Assembly: GCA_036320915.1 (NCBI GenBank)
Contig: JAXBDG010000008.1
Coordinates: 2,170,001-2,234,000 of the forward strand
Origin: Linnemannia elongata
Lineage: Eukaryota > Mortierellomycota > Mortierellomycetes > Mortierellales > Mortierellaceae
Length of the DNA: 64,000 nucleotides
Direction of reading: 5' to 3'
Shown: positions 1-9,958 of the stretch, one piece after another
Layout of the letters: every line of letters begins with the position of its first letter
Position numbering within the stretch: the stretch's first letter is position 1
Notes under the pieces: generated by a model
Told to the model about the DNA's origin: nothing
Databases searched by the model: none
Seen by the model: only the letters and a program-made list of their open reading frames with translations
Position numbers and translations under genes: made by a program

Positions 1-779
1 CCCTGTCGACGCTGCTGCTGCACAGCATTTGCCTCCGCAAGTCTCTGTTGGTATTGCTGTTGCTGCATCTGTTGGTGATGATGATGCTGAAGCAACGGCC
101 GAGGCAACTGCTGCTGCTGTTGCTGCTGTTGTTGAGGATAGTATTGATGAGATGGAAGACTGGTGTTGACAGGGATGCGTTGGGGAGGGGGAGGGGGTTG
201 TGTAGGAGGGAAAGCCTGGTCGATAGAGTCTCTAGTCATGTTGTTGCTGCTGTTGTTGTTGTTCACAGTCATGGAGGGGGAGGAGTGCGGACGAGGCGGG
301 TATCGTGATCGCTGTGTCAATGTGCCAGGGAGGACATTGAGAGACAAGGAACTGTTGAGAGGGGGTGCCGGAGTGGAGGTGTCATAATTCGGAACATAGT
401 CGCGCGCAAAGTGATCGTCCTGCAGCTGGAACCGAAGGAGTTGTTCCTGGCGTTTAAGTTCCACTGTCGCGTCTGTCTCTTCGTCTTCTTGGTCGTGGAC
501 TTTGCTTCTTTGTTGGACCCCTGGCAGGGGAGAGGTAGGAAGAGGACGACCCGAAGTTAAGGAGCCATTGTCGTTGCTACTGCTACTGCTGCTGTTGTGG
601 TAGTTAATGTTGTTATTGTTCTCCAAGAAGAGCTTGTTGGTGCTAACGTACTCGAGCTCGATCTCCAAAGTCGACGCTTGACGAGTTGGCCTTGTTGCTG
701 AATTGTTTATGGAGCGGGGTGTTCCTGAGTGGGTTCGGATGGAGGGTTTCCTTTCAAGGTTGGTCGTCGCTGCGAACAT
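1..779 (-). CDS. Hypothetical polyQ/Ser-rich protein, 5' part only
   Basis: I do not recognise this protein. One open frame runs on the minus strand from ATG at 779-777 (MFAATTNLERKPSIR) to the window edge without a stop: at least 259 residues, no intron seen. It begins with a basic Ser/Thr-rich stretch. Next is a short helical-looking segment (TLEIELEYVSTNKLFLENN, about residues 38-56), then Asn/Ser runs and a charged segment around VELKRQEQLLRFQLQDD. A Pro-rich part follows, and a Gln/His-rich tract encoded by CAG/CAA at about 20-140. The start was chosen as the first ATG in frame; the DNA upstream is strongly purine-rich on + (pyrimidine-rich on the coding strand), as at other starts here. 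It could be a regulatory or scaffold protein; the sequence does not say which. Confidence 0.7.
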   Translation of the reverse strand, partial: MFAATTNLERKPSIRTHSGTPRSINNSATRPTRQASTLEIELEYVSTNKLFLENNNNINYHNSSSSSSNDNGSLTSGRPLPTSPLPGVQQRSKVHDQEDEETDATVELKRQEQLLRFQLQDDHFARDYVPNYDTSTPAPPLNSSLSLNVLPGTLTQRSRYPPRPHSSPSMTVNNNNSSNNMTRDSIDQAFPPTQPPPPPQRIPVNTSLPSHQYYPQQQQQQQQQLPRPLLQHHHHQQMQQQQYQQRLAEANAVQQQRRQ

Positions 780-2208
780 GAAGGATGGTTGTTGTCGTTG
801 ATGTGCTTGTGGAGGGGGCGTGAATTAGGGGAAGAGGAAGAAGGTGCCGTGAATGGAGGAGCAACTGGATGCATTCCTTGGGGTTGAACGAAGGAGTGAT
901 GTAAAAATAAGGTGGTAGGGGGGTTGAAAAGTGTGAGTGTTTGTGTGTGTGAGTGAGGGTGGTGGAGCGGGTGACGAGGAGAGGGGTGGCAGGGCGAGGA
1001 GAGGATGATTGGAGGGACGATGAATAAAAAAGGAGGTTGACGAAGCAACAAAAGGAAGAGGTGGCAAATGTAAGGCAGGTACGCAGGCAGGCGAAGACAG
1101 AAATAAAAATGGCGAGGGGGGGAATGTGCTCGAGGATATTATGGGTACTGTGGTATGGGTATGAGTATGAGTATGGGATGTAGGATATAGATATGAGAAG
1201 GGGATGGGGAATAAGAGGGAGGAAGGGAAGGGAAGGGGACAAAGGTAAGGTAAGGGAAAAGGAAGGGAAAGAAAAAAAGGAAGGGAAAGAAAAAAATAAT
1301 AATAAACAAATAAAAGGGATGCTGCAAAAGAGCAGGACAAGAAGGAAAGAAGGAGAGCAAGTTGATCGTGTGTTGAGGTCGGGTGTGTGTGTGCGGCGTC
1401 TTTTTTTATGTATTTTTTTTTGGTGCGAACAAAAAGGAAGAGCAGTGGTCAGTGGTCAGTGACCACAAAAGCAAAAACAAGAAATACAAACAAATCAATC
1501 AAAAGCAGATGTCAAGAAACAAAGCGTAGGTAAAAGTGCTCATCTACTGTGGTTTGGATGGGTCACGAACTGGCTTGCCACTCGTTTTTTTGCTTGAATA
1601 CTCAAGCTCAACGGGGGAAAAGGAGGTGGTGGAATGAAAATAAGAGTATCTTTCCTCTTCTACTATCATTCAGTCATGGCTCATTTCTCCGCACCCACTA
1701 GCAAAAACTTATTCTTGTCCTTCCCTTCTCTTCTTCCTTTTTTCTAGGGCTATGCTCGACGATGCAAGGTAATACAGAATATTGCAGAGGTAAAAAGCTA
1801 GTATAATGGACAAATGGTGTCCACAACAGTTTTTCTAACCACGAAATGATTTCGAGTATTAGTGGTATTGTGTGAACAAGCTGCGCCCTGGATTAGGTTC
1901 AAAACCCAACATTAGATGTCTCTCAAGCAAGGGGATCGGTGAATGTGCAATGGAATTGAGTGTTTTGCACCGCCACATCAATTACGCTCCTCATTACTTT
2001 CACGACACGAACGCGACAACAAAAAAGAAAAGAGGAGGTACTGTCGACTTTTGTCATCCCCAATTCAACCCTTTTTCAACAATCACAAGGTCTTCCCTCC
2101 TTCATTGCTTGTCTATAAGAGAGTCGGAGAAGAATAAAAACAAAGCAATACTCTTGTGAAAAAAAAGACAGGAATAGCTACTTATATCTATACATCAGTA
2201 CAAGGACT
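780..2208. other. Intergenic: promoter side of the polyQ gene, 3' side of AVEN
   Basis: No gene recognised. From 780 to about 1370 the + strand is strongly purine-rich (GGAAGGGAAGG-type runs at 1200-1300), that is a CT-rich leader for the minus-strand gene starting at 779. From about 1560 to 2200 composition is ordinary. The open frames there (for example 1872-2159) have no recognisable domain. Confidence 0.6.
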
Positions 2209-3964
2209 CTAAATCCCAAGAACAGAGTCAAGCCAAGCCTCGTCCTTCTTCTCTGCCGGACGCGATGATGGAGGTCCTTTCTTGAGTGGTGGGAGAACCT
2301 TGCGTGCAGGTGGGCTGGTTATATCGTTGGTCGTCGTCCTGACACCACCCTTTGAAAGTGGAGGCAATGAAAACTTTGTTCCAGATGCATTAGCAGTGGT
2401 AGGAGTGGCAGGCTTGACCGTTGAAGATAAGGGCACTGTAGCAGATGATGGTGTTAGTGTAGGACGAGCACGGCCGTATGATTTCGTAATGTCGAGGAGC
2501 TCATCCAGATCATCGTCTATTGAACCTATGCGACCACAAACACCAAAAAATCACAAAGCACAATATCTTTGGTCAGCATTTCTGGGAAACCTGTGCACCG
2601 CCTTCTGTAATGTGCCTCGAGATGGTCATGGTAATAGTAATATTTGCCCTATCTATTTAATATTCAACATCCCTACCTTGCTTGCTGGCATCTGACGACC
2701 CTGACACTGCTTTGCTGTACTGGGCTGACATCGCGACTGTGGAGGCAGCGCTGGCACTGGCAGAAGGCCTAATCAAGATATCCGTGGTCACTTGACCTCG
2801 GACTAGCTTGGGAACGATCGGTTTTCCTGTTGTCAACGAGACCTTTCCCACAATATCCCGATCGAGCTATGTAATGAAGGCAATTTGTATAGCACATAAG
2901 AGTGAGTACCTCCTATGTCAACGCAGAAGTGATACGTGCTTGATCCACACATGGATATCCAAAATGGTCTAACTTACTGCTTTCACATCCGAGTCTCTAA
3001 GGCAAAGACGATCCTTGATTGAAAGCGTCATCAATGCAGCCTCAATGTCATTCAGGCGGACTTCCAATAGCTTGCGTGCCTGTTGCGAATCCTCCAATGC
3101 ATCCTGCGTCTCGACCTCCTTCTCAGACTTGAAGCGGAAATATGCCGCTGGATCAAATGTTTTCTTCTGGTCTAATACAAAGGAAAGGGAACGTAGCGAG
3201 AAGATAAGGAAAATAGGACACCGAATATAATCCGCTAGGTTGTGTAGATCCATGTTTGGCTGACTCTGCTATTACATATAAAAAAAGGACGGTACCTGAG
3301 TCCTTGAGCATTTCACGAAATGCTATAGTTTGCCTGTCTATGCCTTGTTCTAGTTCCTCCTCTTCGTTCACTATATAATAAGAGAAGCAATTAGTTCACA
3401 CAGCCTAAAGTGGTTTTCAGCTACCTTATGTTTCAAGTCATGGGACCAATGATTTACCTTCACCATCGTGTTCGATATACCGATCTGCATTACTTGTAAT
3501 CTTGCGCCTGGCGTAACTCTTTCTAGGGGCTGAAATATCGAGGATTGGCGATAAGCATGCTTAATGTTCGCGGATGAAGTGCAAGTCCTATATCAAGAAA
3601 CAATCCCAGTCCAAGATCAACAAAAGAGACACGAACCGTATTCACCGTCCTCGTCTTGTTCGCCTTCTTCTTCATCCTCGTCAGCATTACTCCTGCCACG
3701 ATATCCTCCCCGTCCACCACGTCCGCCTCCACGCGAGCCACGGTTGGATCCAGCTCCAGCTCCTCGTCCACCTCCCCTTCCGCCTCTTGAGACAGGAGTT
3801 GAGGTCGATTCTCCTCCTCCTGTGGTTCCTCCAGCACCGCCTCCTCGAGCCTTGACCTTGTTGTGGTATTTCCTCGAGGCGGCCTGTTTATGTGGGTCGG
3901 GTCTCATTTGTCCTTGTTGTATATGCTGTCGATGAGGAGTGAGAAGTCTCTTGATGGAGGACAT
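2209..3964 (-). CDS. AVEN: AVEN-like RGG-box protein
   Basis: Six exons (3964-3646, 3529-3458, 3370-3296, 3171-2978, 2866-2677, 2525-2209) join in frame to 388 residues; human AVEN has 362. Residues 40-91 are an RGG/RG box followed by an acidic patch. Then come RRKITSNADRY (about 114-124), like the AVEN block KRKIVSNWDRY; AYFRFKSEKE (about 165-174), like QFRFAEEKE; a helical segment LNDIEAALMTLSIKDRLCLR; a DDLDELLDI motif; and the C-terminal end DEAWLDSVLGI, like AVEN's EDWLDSMIS. Order and spacing of all blocks match the family. In animals AVEN is an anti-apoptotic and DNA-damage-signalling factor whose RGG box binds G-quadruplex mRNA; the fungal role is unknown. It is divergent from the TBC gene. 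The first donor is ambiguous (GTGAAT at 3645, or GTTCGT nine bases further), which would add three residues. Confidence 0.8.
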
Positions 3965-3997
3965 TTCGTCGCCAAAGAGCTGAGTCCGCCCTTACCG

Positions 3998-4005
3998 CAC
4001 GTGAC
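3998..4005. promoter_or_regulatory. E-box CACGTGAC with overlapping TGACTAA
   Basis: CACGTG lies 34 bp upstream of the AVEN ATG and runs into TGACTAATCA, which resembles a bZIP (Yap/AP-1-like) half site. In fungi CACGTGAC is a Cbf1/bHLH-type site. Binding is inferred from the motif only. Confidence 0.35.
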
Positions 4006-4766
4006 TAATCAATTTTTGAAGGATTTTTTTTTTTTTTTTTTTTTTCGCTGCGCCAAAGCACGGGAGAACGGAAGGCAATGGTTGACAAGGGACCATTGCA
4101 GATAAGAGGTGTCATGGGGTTGTGGAGTTCCTTCTGTCCTGTTTCTCGAGCGTGCAATTGACCGTTTATCAACGGAAGTTTATTGGTTTTTCTGTCCGCG
4201 ACGCGCACCGACTGACTCGAGGGCAGGCAATTGGTAACTGGACACAAGATGCTAAAAAGAAGTGTGTTCTGGACTTCTTGTCCTTCATTGTGTGAGTCGA
4301 ACGAACTTTCGTCTGTAAGGGCGCACGCGTGTGTGTCTTTGCACAAACAAACCACAACAAGAGTGAGGGCGTGGACGGGTGTGGTGTAAAGGAAGAAAGG
4401 AAAAGAGCTATTTCGTTGGGCAGGCCAGGCTGTCCCTATCAGTCCCCCTCAGTTTCATTTCTTTGTTTCCCCTCTTCCCTCCTCCCCGTCCACATTTTTT
4501 TTTTTCCTTTATTTCTTTGCTCTCGTCCTTTCTCCCGTTTCTGTCTTTACTTTTCCTTCTTTACCACACACTTCCCCCACACATACCCATTTCTACTCGT
4601 ATTACCCACTCATCCCTCTCTACTCTCTTAACCCCATCGCGCTACGCCTTCGACCATTACCCTCCCAACGAACTCACCCACCCTACTCTACTCAACCCTT
4701 CACCACCCTTCCTCGTTGCCATTAAATTCCATTCATCCCGTTCCATCCTTTCGCCACCCTGGAAAA

Positions 4767-4773
4767 TATAAAA
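4767..4773 (+). promoter_or_regulatory. TATA-like element of the TBC gene
   Basis: TATAAAA lies 77 bp upstream of the ATG at 4850, just after the CT-rich block. Confidence 0.35.
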
Positions 4774-4849
4774 GTAAAAATAGACAATACACCCACGCTC
4801 ACTCGCTAAAACGTCCTTCTAGCCCGCGGCCCCACACATCTCCTCGGTC

Positions 4850-7800
4850 ATGGCTACTCATCTCAAGCCTCCTCAACACGTCTTCATCTTGCCGACGCCA
4901 TGCGATCAGTACAACCCGCTCTTTGACACTGTCCAGTCGACCGAGAACTTTGTCCTCCAGCGCACCAAGGCTTCCAAGAGCCAGTTCCTCAACTCGTTCT
5001 TGGGCACCATCCAAAATGTGTAAGTTATTCACCATAATGATACTTCATAAAAAAAAACGTGGAAGCAGGCGTTTTGGTTCACGCTATTCGATGAGAGCAC
5101 CAGCTGGGGGATCAGAATCAATTGAACAAGAAAGGTTCAAAGAATGTAACATAACCCAAAAATAAACACGCCTGGCTAATATGTACTTTTGCTTATTCTC
5201 CGCACGCGTGTCTTCGTATTCACCCATTGCTATGATGCTTCCTTAACAATAGATTCGATGGCAAGCAGGCGCCCTTTCGAATTCTATTTCGACGACAGCT
5301 GAATGCCCAGGCATTGATGATTGCCGAGTCAGAGACACAAAAGAACATTGACAACGCCTGGACATGGATACAAGGTATGGATCGAGAGTCAACCACGAAC
5401 GACAACAGAACATTGAACGTTCAAGGGTGTGAAATTATGAGCGACTTTTTTGAGCAAGACATTTGTCGTCAGAGCCCCTTCAGCCTCCACACACTGCGCC
5501 GGACATTAATCCAATCCTCCGTGTGGTGCCATTTCCTTTTAGAAAATTTCGTTCTTGGACTGCAAGTATTGGACGATGCGCAGGAGAAGGAAGAGTGGGT
5601 CTTGACAAAGATCCGATCGTTGGTAACTCGAGCAGGTAAGATGACAGGCCAACAAAAAGGCATTATGTGACTTTAGGACCGTTGCATTGGCCAAAATAAA
5701 CACACAGGAATGACTAACAATGGTCGTTATTTATGCAACACCGGTTATAAGACAAGGGCACAGATGATATTACTTCAGACGAGAAGGTCAGAAGTGCTTC
5801 ACGCGCTTTCCGCCAGACATTCAACGTCCTACCATCAGAACGACTTGTCAGTTACTATTCGTGCTCGTTTCACGGAAAGATGATGAACCAGGGCTGGATG
5901 TACATCTCGGAGAACTACCTCTGCTTCTACTCGTTCATGTTGGGCATGGAAACCAAGATCTTTCTCGAACTCAAGGATATCGGCGATCTTCAAAAGGAAA
6001 AGAGCAAACGCGGAGTCTTTGCTGATGCCATCCGTGTTGTCATGAAGGACGGACGCGAGGTAAGATGCATTCAGTGTTGTAACAGTCGTTGCTCTCCCCC
6101 AATGAAGCCAAAAGTACACAAAGCTAACATTGCACAGTACTTCTTTTCCAACCTCTTCCATCGAGATGAAACGTACGATATTCTCGTTCAATTGACAACA
6201 TTGACCATGGAACGTCTGTTGAGGAATACGGCATTGGAGCACGCACCTGGTCAGTCGAACGGAGATGATTCAGAGAGCGTCAAGGATGTCTTCTCAGTCG
6301 ACGTCGACAATCTGGATAATAACGAATCACCCTATTCACCAGCACCGACAACTCGTCCACTCAGATTGGGACTCGAGGAGCAGAAGCGGGATAGCCAATT
6401 CCAGCTGCGGTTCAACTTGCCGACATCGGAGCATTTGATGGAGGAGTCGAGTGCCACAATGGTTCATGGAGACAAAACGGATATGTTCCACGGACGAATC
6501 TACTTGTCTGAGTCTTTCCTCTGCTTCATTTGCACGGAGGCCAATCCATGTGTCCTCGCCCTGCCTCTTTTCACCATCCGTCGTGTTGAGAGAATGAACT
6601 CGCGCTCTGCCATGTACGCCCTCAACATCTTGACCTGGCACCAGATGAGACTCGTCTTCCGTCTGAATGGACCAAGGACCCAGTGCGAAAAGTTCTGCGG
6701 CACTCTTAAGACCAACTTGAAGCTCCAGGTCAGAGCCATGCGCTCTTTGAAGCCCTTCCTTGCCACTTGCTTTTCCGAAGCCCTGTTGGCAGACCGCCCT
6801 GATGTTGCCGAGAAGGACTCTGGCCTGGGATGGATCTTTGAATTCCCTGGCGACCCCAAAAAGTAAGAATGACAGGCTACTTTTTGGTGGCAAAAATCTA
6901 ATGATCCATTTTTAGCTCTATTAATTTCTGACAATACCAATTATTACATCGAACCTTCTTAGGCTGAAAAACAAGAGCAAGACCAAGCTCTGGCTTCAGT
7001 ACTTCAAGGATAATGGACGGAACTTGACCATGAACAAGGCAGCTACATTCCCCAAACTGATTCGTGTCGGTCTTCCTAACAAGCTTCGTGGAGAAGTCTG
7101 GGAGGCATGCAGTGGATCACTCTACCTTCGCGCGATGAACCCAGGCGAATATGCCAAGTTGCTTAAAGATAACGAAGGAAAGATGTCACTGTCTTTGGAA
7201 GAGATCGAGAAAGACCTGAACAGGTATGGGTTGTTACTTTATGTTTTTTTTTGCAGGCATGGTACAAGACGAAAAATAACCTCACATCCCGACTTACTCT
7301 TTTGCCTTCTTTTGTAGATCTCTTCCTGAGTATGAGGCTTACCAGGCAAACCAGGGCATTAATCGCCTCAGGAATGTGCTCAGCGCCTATGCATGGAAAA
7401 ATCCCGATCTTGGATACTGTCAGGCGATGAACATTGTTACTAGCGCCATCTTGATGTAAGTTTTTCAAGTGTGAGTGATATGCCATTGGACACGGCAATA
7501 CTTGTGGAGCCAGATTCCTAATGCATATTGTTTTCCTTCTTCGACATACAAATAGTTATCAGAGCGAGGAGCAGGCATTCTGGACATTGAACGTGTTGTG
7601 CGATCGACTTTTGCCTGGATACTACAGCACGTCCATGTACGGTGCTCTGTTGGATCAAACGATCCTCGAACACCTGCTGGAGAAGACAATGCCAATTCTG
7701 AGCAAACATCTCAAGAAGGTTGACGTACAGCTTTCAGTGGCGTGTCTTCCTTGGTTCCTGAGCTTGTTTATCAACTCTATGCCCTTGGTGTACGCCTTCA

Positions 7801-9765
7801 GGGTCCTGGATTGCTTTTTCTTTGAGGGTCCCAAGGTTCTCTTCCAGATCAGTTTGGGTAAGTGAGCGCATCACTGTAAGGTCAATAATGTATATGCCGA
7901 AATGTAAAGGGAGTTATAGTAGCGGTCTAACTCTCCCGCTGTATCACTCTTTATAGCTATTTTGAAGGTCAACGGTGATGAGCTGCTGGCCTCCAAAGAT
8001 GACGGCGCTTTCATGGATGTGCTGAAGAAGTACTTCAGCACGTTGGATGAGTCTGCATTCCCTAACAGCACCAACCCCAAGGCGCGAGCACTCACCAAGT
8101 TCAATGAGCTGATGTTGGTGGCATACAAGGAGTTTGAATCGGTCACAGCAGAGATGGTTGCCGAGCTGAGGAGGAATCACCAACTCAAGGTCGTCCATAA
8201 CATCGGAAGTTTCACCAAGCGCAGCCAACTCCGCAACATAACCCCCGGAAAGTTTTCCAAGGACGAGATGAGCGTCATCTACGATCGTTTCTACTCGGCA
8301 TTGTTCTATGGTCGCTCACAGTCGGGACGTGGATCGAGCAAGCAGGGAGAGGCTAGAGCTTTGGACGCCAACACGTTCGTGTCTTTCTTGGGAAGCATTG
8401 CTCACTGGGCACAGGTCGACGACGATCAGATGGAGGGTGATGAGGTCCAACCAATCAATGGATCACCACAGCACCGCCGTCGTGGCTCCACTTCAACCAC
8501 GTCAACAGCTCGCGAGCGTCGTCGCGTCGTTGGCAAGCACTTTATCTCACGACTCTTTGATCGGTTTGACGACAATGGTTCTGGAATTCTTTCGCTTCAG
8601 GAGGTCACCACCGGCCTTGGGGATATTATCCATGGCGACATGATGTCTCGCATGCAGCTCTTCTTTGACATGCACGACCTCAACAAGGACGGAACGCTGA
8701 ATCGCGACGAGATTTTGGGCATGTCCGAGAGCTTGCTATTTATCTACAGATACGATGATGGTGACACCTATCTCCCAGCCATCTCTAACTTCATCCGCAA
8801 TGCTTTCGAGTTTGCTGAGAAGGTCGAGCCTTTGAAGAAAGAAGAGTTTGTGGTGGAGGATGAAGATGAAGAGGATGAGGATGAGGATTCAAAGAAGTCC
8901 AAGGAGACCAAGGAGGGTGAGTCGGGAACTGAGGCGTCATCTGCTTCTTCTACACCTAAAACCAACGGGACTACACCTCAACCTCAGGAAGAGCCCGAAA
9001 TCCAGATGTCACTCCCTAGCTTCCGCATGGTGGTGCTGGCAGATGAGACCCTCGAGAAGTTCTTTGATTCTGGATTCTCTGGTTCATTCAAGCTATTGGA
9101 GCCTCTGGACCGTCAACGGGGTCTGTTTGCGAGGGAGGTGTTCGATTCGTTGTTGTCGGAGGGACGGAAACTGGCAGGAAGTATTGCTGGCGGTATCCAA
9201 GGCAGAGGTCGTCCACACCATGCCCCCTCCAGCTCCAGCTCGACTTCTCTTCCTACTACCGACGCGAACAAGTCCTCTGCATCGATTTCAGAGAAGCAGG
9301 ATGGTGATGCTGTTGTGATGCCTGTGGCTTCTGGCACTCCTTTGGCCGCTACCACCACCGCCGCCGCTGCCGCCGCTGGTGCTGGTGTTGCTTCGAATAA
9401 GAGCAAGGAGAGTGACGACAATGAGGACGACGATTTGGAAGAGATTTCGCGCGAGGATGCGGACGTAGACGGCGAGGATGATGACGAGGACGAGGACGAG
9501 GACGACGAAGATGGAGATGGTGACGATCTATTGGATGAAGTCGAGAAGGTACGATGCTTCATACATGGTTACTGTGCCTCGTTTCTGGTCGTAATGACAC
9601 ACAAACTTCCTAGCGATCAATTGTGGGTCTCTTTATGCTGACGTATCTGCTTTTCATTTATTTTTTCATGAATAGTTTTTGACAGAGTTTGATCTCGAAG
9701 GTGGTAGCAAGAAGGATCTTGGACTGACCTCTGCTGCTGGAGCTGTTGATACTACCAGCCCATAG
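4850..9765 (+). CDS. GYP2: GRAM-GRAM-TBC-EF-hand Rab GTPase-activating protein (TBC1D8/9, Gyp2/Mdr1 type)
   Basis: Ten exons (4850-5019, 5253-5374, 5543-5635, 5752-6059, 6138-6862, 6963-7223, 7318-7455, 7556-7857, 7957-9548, 9676-9765) give 1266 residues. Domains in order: N-terminal region like TBC1D8/9; first GRAM about 146-213; second GRAM about 322-390; TBC about 507-720; paired EF-hands about 903-975 with loops [12 protein letters not shown] and [12 protein letters not shown]; and an acidic tail. The TBC catalytic fingers are intact: IEKDLNR with Arg560 and GYCQAMN with Gln595. The Arg560 codon is split by the intron at 7224-7317. TBC proteins speed GTP hydrolysis by Rab GTPases; GRAM domains bind membranes and EF-hands suggest calcium input. 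The length equals human TBC1D9 and exceeds yeast Mdr1/Gyp2 (about 950). The last exon is only 30 codons. Confidence 0.92.
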
Positions 9766-9862
9766 TCGCTTTCTTTTTTGCTGGACAACATACCGATACG
9801 CCGCTTCATATAGGACCTTCCTTCATGCATGCTATTGCTACCATTTATCAGAGAATAGATAA

Positions 9863-9868
9863 AATAAA
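9863..9868 (+). terminator. Poly(A) signal of the TBC gene
   Basis: AATAAA lies 98 nt after the TAG at 9763-9765, inside the 193 bp tail-to-tail gap. Confidence 0.5.
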
Positions 9869-9904
9869 AGCAACTTACACAGTTTTTGATCCAAACACGT
9901 TCTT

Positions 9905-9910
9905 TTTATT
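9905..9910 (-). terminator. Poly(A) signal of the 9959-11806 gene
   Basis: TTTATT on + (AATAAA on -) lies 49 nt beyond the stop at 9959. It is only about 40 bp from the opposing signal of the TBC gene, so the two 3' ends are likely to meet or overlap. Confidence 0.5.
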
Positions 9911-9958
9911 TGTCGCGTGCAAAGGTGGAGGAGCAATAGGTACGTTTTGATAAAGAGC

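Larger units (their letters stand above)
3965..4849. promoter_or_regulatory. Divergent promoter region, AVEN / TBC gene
   Basis: This 885 bp gap separates the two start codons of divergently transcribed genes. It holds an E-box next to the AVEN start, a T22 run at 4024-4045, and a CT-rich leader at 4438-4745 on the coding strand of the TBC gene. It also has a TATA-like element at 4767-4773. No other gene was seen. Confidence 0.5.

Noticed and set aside
9113..9562. Antisense open frame (Ser-rich) opposite the TBC gene
   Set aside because: A shadow of the acidic Asp/Glu codons on the plus strand; no domain and no own promoter.
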